Positions 57,305 through 63,973 of a stretch of DNA of 64,000 nucleotides are shown piece after piece. The position numbers and the translations under genes are program-made. Origin of the DNA: Polaromonas sp. (GTDB lineage: Bacteria; Pseudomonadota; Gammaproteobacteria; Burkholderiales; Burkholderiaceae_C). The DNA lies in assembly GCA_030654695.1 (NCBI GenBank), contig JAURWY010000006.1:157590-221589 (forward strand), read 5' to 3'. Numbering within the stretch: position 1 is the first letter of the stretch; every line of letters begins with the position of its first letter. Under the pieces are notes generated by a model. The model saw only the letters and a list, made by a program, of their open reading frames with translations. It did not search any database and was not told the DNA's origin.

Positions 57305-57645
57305 TTCTTCTTCCTCTCGTTCGCCAATTGGCGGTAGCGGTTGCTGGCCAAATCCAGATCGGCTTTGCTGGTTTTCTGGGTCTTCTTTTCAAAGGCGTGG
57401 ATCACATAAATCGCCTCGGAAAACTTCGCCACATACAAAACGCGATACGCCTTTTCAACTCGAATACGTATTTCCCTGACACCAGCGCCCACTGTTTCCA
57501 TGGGTTTCCAGTCGGCGGGATCTTCACCTTCTTGCACTCGGCCAAGCTGATGTCCTGCCTCCCGCCGAGCCTCATCTGAGAACTCCTTAACGGTGTCAAG
57601 GCTGTCGCCGAGCCAGCGCATCGCTTTGGGCTGTGTTCTTATCAT
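57301..57645 (-). CDS. RelE/HigB-type toxin (Gp49-like)
   Basis: ATG 57645 gives 114 residues. KAMRWLGDSLDTVKEF, then GAGVREIRIRVEKAYRVLYV and IYVIHAFEKKTQKTSKADLD, match the Gp49/HigB toxin family, which cleaves mRNA on the ribosome. It is full length, unlike its relative at 62634. The start has no ribosome site but a close -10 box. Confidence 0.9.
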   Translation of the reverse strand: MIRTQPKAMRWLGDSLDTVKEFSDEARREAGHQLGRVQEGEDPADWKPMETVGAGVREIRIRVEKAYRVLYVAKFSEAIYVIHAFEKKTQKTSKADLDLASNRYRQLANERKKK

Positions 57646-57650
57646 GGGAT

Positions 57651-57678
57651 ATTTTATTCTGGTTTCAGAATAAATCAA
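57651..57678 (-). promoter_or_regulatory. TA promoter with 9-bp palindromic operator
   Basis: On the minus strand, TTGATT and TAAAAT are 16 nt apart, and the -10 ends 5 nt before the toxin ATG. The palindrome TTTATTCTG-GTTT-CAGAATAAA (57653-57674) covers the spacer and the -10, a typical antitoxin operator. Confidence 0.7.
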
Positions 57679-57702
57679 GATGCCATTGATTGTTGCATCT
57701 CT

Positions 57703-57858
57703 TCAGCGAAGACCCAACATCAGACCAGCTGAACCAGCCTTGACCATTGCAACCGTCGGCAAGTCCATCTTGAAGGGCGCCACATTGGCTGCGTCTATCA
57801 AGTTGGCTTGGCTCAGGTGAGCGTAGCGCTGGGTGATCTTGATCTTGGATAATGTGGG
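57703..57858 (-). pseudogene. C-terminal remnant of a tyrosine recombinase (integrase)
   Basis: A 51-codon open stretch bounded by a stop reads SKIKITQRYAHLSQANLIDA, the active-site Tyr segment of phage-type integrases, and ends in VAMVKAGSAGLMLGLR. The catalytic core is missing. A near-copy of its last 56 nt occurs in the opposite orientation at 63366. Confidence 0.75.
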
Positions 57859-57864
57859 TTATTC

Positions 57865-60102
57865 ATGAAAGAACCTTTGGAACTCTCCATGCGCCAGTGG
57901 CAAACCGGCTTGACCTTGGCTCAGTCCCAAGCTCAATCTGCTCACTTCCCAGAGATGCTGGGCACTTGCCAACAAATCATCTCGGCCCACAGTGGCGATG
58001 CCAACGCTTTGCTGTCCGTTGGTTCTCTGTTGCTGAACTTCGGCTACCTCACCCGCGCCCGTGACTGTTTTGAGCGCGTGCAACTTTTAGCGCCGCAAGA
58101 CTTGCGCGCCCAAATGAACCTGGCTAACTTGGCACGCGATGGCGGTGACCACGCGACAGCTCAGCGCTTGTACGAAGCATTGCAAATTGCCCAGCCCAAT
58201 CATCCCGTGATTCGCCGCAATGCTTTGGTGAATCAAGAATACAACCCGGCGATGACTGACGCCCAACACTTAGCCAATGCATGCGCTTGGGGTGATTGGG
58301 CAATGGCACAGGCCGGTGGCTTGAAAGCAAGGCCGCCATTGCGTTCACGCACGGGGCCAAGCGCAGTGGCCTTGCTTCCTTTGAGAATTGGCTACGTGTC
58401 TGCAGACCTGTGCCAACACACCGTCGGCCTGTTTGTCAAAGACGTTTTGCAAGCCCACAAAAGCCCATCAGGCGGAGTGGGTGCTAACGCCGTTACCGTC
58501 TTCGCCTACTCAAGCGGGCAAGTCTCAGACTGGGTGAGCGACGCCATTCGGGCTGCTTGTACTTGGCGGGAGGTGGCTGGCTTGGACGATGCGGCATTGG
58601 CGGCGCTGATTCGGCAAGACCAGATTGATGTGTTGATTGACTTGTCTGGCCATACCGCGGGTTCCCGCTTGACGGTGTTTGCCCACAGACCCGCCCCCGT
58701 GCAAGTGGCGTGGTTGGGCTACTTTGCCACCACGGGCCTGCGCTACATGGACGCCGTGCTGCTGGACGAGTGGCACGCACCGGCCGGTACGCAAGCGCAG
58801 TTTGCAGAACCCATTGTTCACCTGCCCGGCGGCCGCATGTGCTACCAGCCGGTGCCTTGGGCGCCGGCCGTGGCACCACCGCCGTGTTTGCAAACGGGTC
58901 ATATCACCTTTGGCTGCTTCAACAACACCGGCAAGCTGAATGCGGGCGTGTTTGATGTGTGGTCCCAGGTGTTGGCTGCGGTGCCACAGTCACGGCTGGT
59001 GCTGAAATGGCGCTCTCTGGCCGATGAACCTTTGTGCGACTCTATCCGCATGGCCTTTGCCGACAGGGGCATTGATCCCAGCCGTATTGAACTGCGACCC
59101 GCTTCATTCCATGCCGATGTGTTGCAGCAATATGCGGACATCGACATCGCGCTGGACCCGTTTCCTTTCACCGGTGGACTGACCAGCTGCGAGGCCCTGT
59201 GGATGGGCGTGCCCGTCATCACATGGCCGCAAAGCCGTGTGGTCAGTCGGCAGACGTTTGCATTCCTCAGCGCGATTGGCTTGGTAGAGTTGGCGGCCAA
59301 GGACGCGGCTGATTACGTCCACATAGCCCAAACCCTGGCGGCTGACCGGGCCAGACTGACCCACTTACGGAGCACCTTGCGCAGCACCCTGCAGGCATCG
59401 CCGCTGATGGATGTTGCCGGATTTACCCGCCAGCTAGAAGCCACCTTGAGCGACCTGCACCACGCCATCAAAGTCCAAGAAGAGGCCCAAGCCATGAACC
59501 CCAAAACAGTGCTGCACGTAGGCCCCGGCCACCGACAATCTGGCGCCAAGCTGCCAATAGGTTTTCAGGGCAGTGAGTGGCAGGAGATACGCCTTGACAT
59601 TGACCCTGGCAACGAGCCCGATATGGTGGGCTCGATGCTCGACATGGCGGCCGTGGCAACGGGCAGTGTGGACGCTATTTATTCTGCCCACAATATTGAA
59701 CACGTCTACGCCCATGAAGTGCCGTTGGTGTTGGCCGAGTTTCTGCGGGTGCTCAAACCCAGTGGGGTGGCGGTCATCACCTGCCCAGACCTGCAAACCG
59801 TGTGCGCTTTGGTGGCAGACAACAAGCTGACCGATGCCGCCTACAACTCCCCAGCGGGCCCCATCACGCCGCTGGACATTTTGTACGGCCACAGTGCCGC
59901 CGTGGCCGCTGGCCATCACTTCATGGCGCACAAGACCGGGTTCACAGAAAAGTCATTGACCCAGGCCTTGCAAACGGCGGGCTTTCAATCTATTGCCAGC
60001 AAGCGCCGCGCCAGTGGTTTGGACCTGTGGATGTTGGCGTCTAAAGCGCCCTTGGCGGAGGCAGAGATCCGGACATTTGCAAGTAGAATTTTGCCTAACT
60101 GA
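57865..60102 (+). CDS. TPR-GT41 (O-GlcNAc transferase/SPINDLY-like) fused to a methyltransferase domain
   Basis: The 745 residues have TPR-like helices (about 25-125), a GT41 catalytic region (about 170-530) and a SAM-methyltransferase-like domain from about 544 (MNPKTVLHVGPGHRQSG, then AHNIEHVYAHEVPLVL). Catalytic-type His185 (LCQHTVG) and Lys357 (NNTGKLN) are present, with DPFPFTGGLTSCEALWMGVP as the nucleotide-sugar loop. GT41 enzymes glycosylate Ser/Thr in proteins. The Thr/Ser-rich S-layer-like protein is an obvious candidate. The start overlaps an integrase scar by proximity (6 nt), so the upstream junction may be recent. No ribosome site is clear; ATG 57889 is an alternative. Confidence 0.88.
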   Translation: MKEPLELSMRQWQTGLTLAQSQAQSAHFPEMLGTCQQIISAHSGDANALLSVGSLLLNFGYLTRARDCFERVQLLAPQDLRAQMNLANLARDGGDHATAQRLYEALQIAQPNHPVIRRNALVNQEYNPAMTDAQHLANACAWGDWAMAQAGGLKARPPLRSRTGPSAVALLPLRIGYVSADLCQHTVGLFVKDVLQAHKSPSGGVGANAVTVFAYSSGQVSDWVSDAIRAACTWREVAGLDDAALAALIRQDQIDVLIDLSGHTAGSRLTVFAHRPAPVQVAWLGYFATTGLRYMDAVLLDEWHAPAGTQAQFAEPIVHLPGGRMCYQPVPWAPAVAPPPCLQTGHITFGCFNNTGKLNAGVFDVWSQVLAAVPQSRLVLKWRSLADEPLCDSIRMAFADRGIDPSRIELRPASFHADVLQQYADIDIALDPFPFTGGLTSCEALWMGVPVITWPQSRVVSRQTFAFLSAIGLVELAAKDAADYVHIAQTLAADRARLTHLRSTLRSTLQASPLMDVAGFTRQLEATLSDLHHAIKVQEEAQAMNPKTVLHVGPGHRQSGAKLPIGFQGSEWQEIRLDIDPGNEPDMVGSMLDMAAVATGSVDAIYSAHNIEHVYAHEVPLVLAEFLRVLKPSGVAVITCPDLQTVCALVADNKLTDAAYNSPAGPITPLDILYGHSAAVAAGHHFMAHKTGFTEKSLTQALQTAGFQSIASKRRASGLDLWMLASKAPLAEAEIRTFASRILPN

Positions 60103-60125
60103 TTTTTAACTTTGAGATAAAGAAC

Positions 60126-60353
60126 ATGCCAACCATCAAAATCGACAACATTGACTACGACATCGACAGCCTGACCACCGAAGCCAAGCAGCAGCTGCAA
60201 AGCCTGCAGTTTTGTGACGCCGAGTTACAACGCCTGCAAGCCCAAGCGGCTGTGTTGCAAACGGCACGTGCCGCTTATTCAAAGGGCCTGCAAGCTGCGC
60301 TGCCAAGCCAGTTAGAGCAAGCACAAGCCGATGAAACTCTCAAGTTCAACTGA
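60126..60353 (+). CDS. DUF6447-like small protein, second copy
   Basis: The 75 residues (MPTIKIDNIDYDIDSLTTEA) share IKIDN-x-DYDID, EAK-x-QLQSLQ and RLQAQAAVLQTAR-x-AYS with the copy at 56151; each has one Cys before Asp (YCD/FCD). It follows the GT41 gene by 23 nt, implying co-transcription. Confidence 0.75.
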   Translation: MPTIKIDNIDYDIDSLTTEAKQQLQSLQFCDAELQRLQAQAAVLQTARAAYSKGLQAALPSQLEQAQADETLKFN

Positions 60354-60519
60354 CATCCAGGCAGAGCTTCAGGCACTGGCTGCGGAGTCTATGGGCTGGC
60401 AGCCTTTGAGCGAGGGCGCGTACTTACATCACGGTGATGCCGGCGGTGAAGACATGATCCAAGTGGTCGGACTACCCGATATCGCGTTGGCTGGGCTGAA
60501 CGTTCTTTTGCTGACCTAG
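60331..60519 (+). CDS. Hypothetical protein, possibly truncated
   Basis: A 62-codon frame overlapping the DUF6447-like 3' end by 23 nt reads MKLSSSTDIQAELQALAAES and GEDMIQVVGLPDIALAGLNV. I recognise no family. The frame after its stop remains protein-like for some codons, so it may be a truncated gene. It lies at the border of the remnant-rich region. Confidence 0.3.
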   Translation: MKLSSSTDIQAELQALAAESMGWQPLSEGAYLHHGDAGGEDMIQVVGLPDIALAGLNVLLLT

Positions 60520-60589
60520 GCGCGCTACGCTGGTCACTACGGAATTTTCAGAGTCAACACACGCCGTATTCAACCCCCTGAGCCGCCTT

Positions 60590-60616
60590 CATCTCCAGCA
60601 ACCCAGCCAGCATCTG
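60590..60616 (+). repeat. 27-bp direct repeat, copy A
   Basis: The sequence starting CATCTCCAGCAACCCAG is identical to the last 27 bases of the window (63974-64000). The second copy may continue beyond the edge. Confidence 0.8.
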
Positions 60617-60633
60617 CGCCACACGCGGCTGTT

Positions 60634-60690
60634 GATCGCCCAAAATTGAAGGGAGAACCGGTCTGACGGAATAAGTGCACCCTTCAATTG
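60634..60690 (+). repeat. 57-bp repeat with inverted ends, copy 1
   Basis: It starts GATCGCCCAAAATTGAAGGG and carries internal inverted ends AATTGAAGGG (60644-60653) and CCCTTCAATT (60680-60689). It differs from the copy at 61706 at three positions by hand alignment. Size and inverted ends suggest a MITE-like or transposon-end sequence. It flanks, with the other copy, the TA pair at 60751-61345. The rest of 60520-60750 shows no gene. Confidence 0.75.
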
Positions 60691-60750
60691 ACGAAACCTA
60701 ACCTGCAAGGCAAAATCTATTCTTGCACTAATTTAGGAAGGCACTAAATC

Positions 60751-61032
60751 ATGACGGCCCTTGCATCTAATTCATCAGTCAAGGTTGTTGGCTCGAATGG
60801 CCAGATTTCCTTGGGTAAGCAGTTTGCTGGCCGGCAAGTGCTCATAGAGGAGCGGGAACCGGGCGTCTGGTTGGTGCGTACAGCCACCGTCATTCCCGAT
60901 AACGAGCGTTGGCTGCATGAACCGCAGACAGCGGCAGATCTGCGTTCAGCCATCACTTGGGCCGTGTCTAACCCAGCGACTGACAACAATGCTGATGCCG
61001 TCATGAAACAACTGAGCGATGGCATTGAGTGA
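60751..61032 (+). CDS. Putative antitoxin of a TA pair
   Basis: The 93 residues open with an AbrB/MazE-like strand pattern (SSVKVVGSNGQISLGKQFAG), then RQVLIEEREPGVWLVRTATV and IPDNERWLHEPQ. A clear AGGAAGG ribosome site (60735-60741) precedes the ATG, unlike the toxin-first loci nearby. The next gene overlaps by 14 nt. Antitoxin-first order with a small following protein supports the TA call. Confidence 0.65.
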   Translation: MTALASNSSVKVVGSNGQISLGKQFAGRQVLIEEREPGVWLVRTATVIPDNERWLHEPQTAADLRSAITWAVSNPATDNNADAVMKQLSDGIE

Positions 61033-61345
61033 TCCAAACGCTAAGGTTCAGCTAGACCTCAACAACCCCACTTTTCAGGAAAACCTGTTTGGACTGCAAA
61101 AGCCCGAGCGTCATGCCGCGCTGGAAACTTTGGCCAAGATTCGTCAACGCACTTGGGCGCAGGTGTACCGGGACAATGGTCTGAAGTGGGAAAAGATCAT
61201 CAGTGTTCGAACGCCTGCCGGAATAGACGCGATTTATTCTTTACGAATGACCCAGTCACGCCGAGCTACGGCATTTCGCGATGGCCCCTACATGCGCTTG
61301 CTGACCGTGGCGGCAGATCACGACAGCACGTACGGCAAGAAATAG
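61019..61345 (+). CDS. Putative RelE-like toxin of a TA pair
   Basis: The 108 residues include NPTFQENLFGLQKPERHAAL and WEKIISVRTPAGIDAIYSLR, followed by RRATAFRDGPYMRLLTVAAD, which resembles the core strands of RelE-fold toxins. It overlaps the putative antitoxin by 14 nt. It appears full length. Exact family uncertain. Confidence 0.6.
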   Translation: MALSDPNAKVQLDLNNPTFQENLFGLQKPERHAALETLAKIRQRTWAQVYRDNGLKWEKIISVRTPAGIDAIYSLRMTQSRRATAFRDGPYMRLLTVAADHDSTYGKK

Positions 61346-61353
61346 CTTAAAGG

Positions 61354-61400
61354 CTACTTTCGTTATTGACGCAAAAGGCTTGAAGCGCTGATTTGATGAC
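61354..61400 (+). pseudogene. Tail remnant of a HigA-like antitoxin gene
   Basis: The stretch ending GCGCTGATTTGATGAC matches the 3' end of the antitoxin gene at 63647-63970 (LLDRKGLEALI and stop), with a one-base deletion. Only about 47 nt remain. Confidence 0.55.
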
Positions 61401-61431
61401 TTGGGCGCAGAAACCACGATTGGCGGCTTAG

Positions 61432-61560
61432 CTATTGTGCAGGGGTGCTACCTTCAAACCCGGCCAGCCAATCGCAACGATGCACGCAAAGTGTCGTTAA
61501 TTCCGGCGCATCATCGGGGTCATTCCAGATAGCGGGTGTGGAGAGCTTTTTCGCGTTCAT
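61432..61560 (-). pseudogene. N-terminal remnant of a BrnA-type antitoxin
   Basis: A 42-codon minus-strand frame begins MNAKKLSTPAIWNDPDDAPE, the typical start of BrnA antitoxins (DPDDAPELT). After ELT the match is lost, probably through a frameshift, and the DNA-binding part is missing. No BrnT toxin is seen. Confidence 0.5.
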
Positions 61561-61591
61561 TTGCTTTCCTCATAGTCCACTATTTGGGGTG

Positions 61592-61687
61592 TCTACCGCG
61601 GGTATGTCCCCGGTGGTGAAGTTGTCTAAGCCCAAGATATTGCCCGTCAAACGCACAGTTAAAACACGGTCCGCGCTGGCTGCCTGA
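61592..61687 (+). pseudogene. C-terminal remnant of an XRE antitoxin
   Basis: These 96 nt encode STAGMSPVVKLSKPKILP and a tail ending RSALAA, nearly identical to the last 96 nt of the intact antitoxin at 63121-63216. The helix-turn-helix part is gone. Confidence 0.75.
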
Positions 61688-61705
61688 CTGACTGACAGCC
61701 ATTTT

Positions 61706-61762
61706 GATCGCCCAAAATTGAAGGTGGAACCGGTCTGACGGAGTAAGTGCACCCTTCAATTG
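61706..61762 (+). repeat. 57-bp repeat with inverted ends, copy 2
   Basis: Direct copy of the repeat at 60634, about 1.07 kb away, with three differences. It lies between the XRE tail remnant and the 3' end of the TumE-type module. Confidence 0.75.
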
Positions 61763-61789
61763 CCTGCGGCTTTGCGGGCTTGGTGAGAT

Positions 61790-62143
61790 TCAGGCCGCCT
61801 TCAAGTACATGTCAATGTGCATCGAGGTGTAGGGGCACGAGACACCGCCGCTTTCGGTACGCTCCAGCAGTCCAAGCTCTGTCAGGATCCCCACGTCTTG
61901 ATGGACACGCTTGACGTCGCGGTCAACGATACGGGCCAACTCTCGGACTGGCAAGTCGCCCTTGCCTTGCGCAGAACGCACGATATCCCAACGCTTTTCG
62001 GTTAACTGTCCAAAAAATTGAGCAGGGGTTTCAAAGTTCAAGACCTCGCCTTGGTAGGTATCAGCCTTGGCAGCCCGCGCAGCCGCACGCAATGCACTTT
62101 TCCAGTCAGGCTGCAATGTGATGGTCAGATAACGTTCGATCAT
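61790..62143 (-). CDS. Winged-helix antitoxin partner of a TumE-type toxin
   Basis: The 117 residues contain a winged helix-turn-helix (LPVRELARIVDRDVKRVHQD, LGLLERTESGG) of the HVO_A0114/MarR-like kind found next to DUF6516 toxins. It overlaps the toxin stop by ATGA. It probably binds the GTTGGC operator at the promoter. Confidence 0.8.
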   Translation of the reverse strand: MIERYLTITLQPDWKSALRAAARAAKADTYQGEVLNFETPAQFFGQLTEKRWDIVRSAQGKGDLPVRELARIVDRDVKRVHQDVGILTELGLLERTESGGVSCPYTSMHIDMYLKAA

Positions 62144-62424
62144 GATGCTCTCCTTGTGGCGACTGCCTCGATAAAGTCTTCAACCAGTTGGGCTACAGAG
62201 ATGAATGTATACGGCACTTCAATGCCCTCCATGTGACAGTGGTCACCCTTGCCGCGCTCGTTGTCAAAGCCCACGATGCGTTGGCCATTGAGCACATAGA
62301 CAGCCCTGTATTTGTAGCCATGCTCAGTGGGCGGTACGGGCGTATCCAACTTCCAGACCCCAAGCTCAAGTATCGAACCATCGGGGTTAACGTTCTTGAA
62401 ACGTGTGATGAGTTGCGCAGCCAT
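62140..62424 (-). CDS. TumE-family (DUF6516) toxin
   Basis: The 94 residues include GSILELGVWKLDTPVPPTEHGYKYR split over two strands, then VYVLNGQRIVGFDNERGKGD and HCHMEGIEVPY, the usual DUF6516/TumE core. It is full length and followed directly by its partner. The ATG lies 7 nt after a strong -10 box. Confidence 0.8.
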   Translation of the reverse strand: MAAQLITRFKNVNPDGSILELGVWKLDTPVPPTEHGYKYRAVYVLNGQRIVGFDNERGKGDHCHMEGIEVPYTFISVAQLVEDFIEAVATRRAS

Positions 62425-62442
62425 GTTGGCGATTATGCCAAC
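62425..62442. promoter_or_regulatory. Operator-like inverted repeat at the TumE promoter
   Basis: GTTGGC and GCCAAC flank a 6-nt centre and cover the -10 box; another GCCAAC half-site lies at 62465-62470. This suits autoregulation by the winged-helix partner. Confidence 0.6.
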
Positions 62443-62460
62443 GATTTACCGTGTTGTCAA
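62432..62460 (-). promoter_or_regulatory. Strong sigma-70 promoter of the TumE-type operon
   Basis: On the minus strand a perfect TTGACA and CATAAT are separated by 17 nt. The -10 ends 7 nt before the toxin ATG, so the transcript should be leaderless or nearly so. The remaining gap to 62633 holds a short minus-strand frame (VSLVKLGMMSFMGAMNGGG) I do not recognise. Confidence 0.8.
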
Positions 62461-62633
62461 TTTAGCCAACGCTTGCTGATTTCCAGACAGCCTGACCTCC
62501 ACCGTTCATGGCGCCCATAAAACTCATCATTCCAAGTTTGACCAAGCTCACAGCTCCAGTGAGTAACGCCTTGGCACAGATAGGGGCTTAAAATTGGATC
62601 GTATAAAAATACTAAAACTTGTATAATTCAAAG

Positions 62634-62890
62634 ATGAAGTCCGTACAGTTCCGTGGAAAATCCCTAGACGACTTGAGATCGTTTCCTAGCACCGCCTGCG
62701 TGAGGCAGGCTTTCAGATCGACCGGATTCAGCATGGCTTTCAGCCTGATGATTTCAAGCCCATGACCAGTGTGGGGAGCGCCGTTTACGTGCTGCATTGC
62801 TTCCAAAAGAAGACCCAGAAAACGTCCAAGAAAGACATTGACCTCGCCACGAAACGATACAAAGATTTGATCAAGGAGATCGCATCATGA
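62634..62890 (+). pseudogene. Gp49/HigB-type toxin gene, frameshifted and internally deleted
   Basis: The start reads MKSVQFRGKSLDDLRSFPST, then the frame shifts near 62698 and continues as REAGFQIDRIQHGFQPDDFK and AVYVLHCFQKKTQKTSKKDI to a stop overlapping the antitoxin ATG. The middle strands found in the intact relative at 57301 (the REIRI...VLYVAKF segment) are missing. Two independent lesions make it a clear pseudogene. A TATAAT lies 6 nt before the ATG (62622-62627). Confidence 0.85.
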
Positions 62891-63216
62891 AAAGCCAGAA
62901 GTTCACCAGTATTTGGGATGCCATCGAAGACACCCCGCAAGCCGCTGCCAGCATGAAGGCCCGTTCCACCCTGCTCATGGAGTTAGCAAATGTCATTCAA
63001 AAGCGTGGGATGACCCAAGCCGAGGCGGCGGAACTGTTTGGGGTCACCCAGCCACGTATTTCTGACCTGATGCGCGGCAAGATCAACCTGTTCTCCTTGG
63101 ACATGCTGATGAACATGGCCTCTACTGCGGGAATGTCCCCAGTTGTGAAGTTGTCCAAACCCAAGGCGTTGCCCATCAAACGAACAGTCAGAGCACGGTC
63201 CGCGCTGGCAGCCTGA
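62887..63216 (+). CDS. XRE-family antitoxin, partner of the broken Gp49-like toxin
   Basis: The 109 residues include GMTQAEAAELFGVTQPRISD and LMRGKINLFSLDMLMNMAST, a complete helix-turn-helix similar to the antitoxin at 56945. The toxin in front is destroyed, yet this gene and the ATGA-style overlap are intact. Its last 96 nt are duplicated at 61592. Confidence 0.88.
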   Translation: MKSQKFTSIWDAIEDTPQAAASMKARSTLLMELANVIQKRGMTQAEAAELFGVTQPRISDLMRGKINLFSLDMLMNMASTAGMSPVVKLSKPKALPIKRTVRARSALAA

Positions 63217-63219
63217 CTG

Positions 63220-63357
63220 CCACCACCTCAGCCAACTCAATGAATCATCCGTCGCGGAACATATGAGGGTGCATGGATGGAACCTACACCCTTTGACAGG
63301 CGATCTTGCTGAGCACTACTCGGTCTGGGTCAATGGCAACTGGCGGATGACCTTTAC
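63220..63357 (+). pseudogene. Central/C-terminal fragment of a HigB-type toxin
   Basis: The frame encodes VHGWNLHPLTGDLAEHYSVW and NGNWRMTF, the conserved C-terminal half of HigB (killer) toxins. The first 30-40 residues are missing, and the end (…DYxDYH) is replaced by an integrase tail. Confidence 0.7.
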
Positions 63358-63365
63358 CGTTTACG

Positions 63366-63431
63366 ATGGACTTGCCGATGGTTGCAATGGTCAATGCTGG
63401 TTCATCTGGTTTGATGTTGGGGTTGAAATAA
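63366..63431 (+). pseudogene. Integrase C-terminal tail, second copy
   Basis: The 21 codons MDLPMVAMVNAGSSGLMLGL plus a final Lys match the tail of the integrase remnant at 57703-57858, about four mismatches in 56 nt, in opposite orientation. It is joined directly to the HigB fragment. Confidence 0.7.
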
Positions 63432-63445
63432 ACCAATACACTAGG

Positions 63446-63454
63446 TGATACAAT
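63446..63454 (+). promoter_or_regulatory. Extended -10 promoter of the last TA locus
   Basis: TGATACAAT is an extended -10 (TGn plus TACAAT) that ends 5 nt before the toxin ATG. A TTGAAA lies upstream at a longer than usual distance. Confidence 0.55.
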
Positions 63455-63459
63455 AATTC

Positions 63460-63657
63460 ATGAAGCGAGTTTTTAAGACTAGGCACTTTAGCCGCTGGAT
63501 GCGCAAGACGGAACTGACCGACAGTGCTCTGTGTTCAGCGGTTGCTGAGATGGCTCAAGGCTTGATTGATGCCGACCTTGGAGGCGGCGTTGTCAAGAAG
63601 CGTGTCAGGCTTGCAAGTCGTGACCGAGCGCTTGAGGAGATTTGTCATGTCCACTAA
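63460..63657 (+). pseudogene. RelE/ParE-type toxin gene with internal deletion
   Basis: The frame is open for 65 codons, but the family is normally near 110. The N-terminus MKRVFKTRHFSRWMRKTELT and DADLGGGVVKKRVRL are followed at once by the C-terminal tail RALEEICHVH. The central strands with the catalytic residues are missing in frame. It overlaps the antitoxin start by 11 nt. Confidence 0.75.
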
Positions 63658-63970
63658 AGCAAAAGCCAAAAGCTCTATTCTTGAAGCAGTTCATGAGACT
63701 GCGCTTGACCTGCAGAACTTGGGGTTCATTGACAAGCGCAAGATGCGCAAATTTGACTTGTTGTGTCTCGATCAAATCCCCGACTACGACAGCACCAAAA
63801 TCCGTGCCCTGCGCGATCGCTTCAAGCTGAGCCAAGCGGTACTCGCTTCTGTGCTGAACACCAGCCTGTCCACCGTGCGGCAGTGGGAGATCGGCGACAA
63901 GCACCCCAGCGGCCCGTCACAGAAGCTTTTGAGCCTGCTAGACCGCAAAGGGCTTGAGGCGCTGATTTGA
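63647..63970 (+). CDS. XRE-family antitoxin, partner of the deleted RelE/ParE-type toxin
   Basis: ATG 63647 (MSTKAKAKSSILEAVHETAL) gives 107 residues. The helix-turn-helix is RFKLSQAVLASVLNTSLSTV then RQWEIGDKHPSGPSQKLL, typical of COG2944 antitoxins. It is intact although the toxin is not. Its 3' end is partly duplicated at 61354. Confidence 0.85.
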   Translation: MSTKAKAKSSILEAVHETALDLQNLGFIDKRKMRKFDLLCLDQIPDYDSTKIRALRDRFKLSQAVLASVLNTSLSTVRQWEIGDKHPSGPSQKLLSLLDRKGLEALI

Positions 63971-63973
63971 TGA

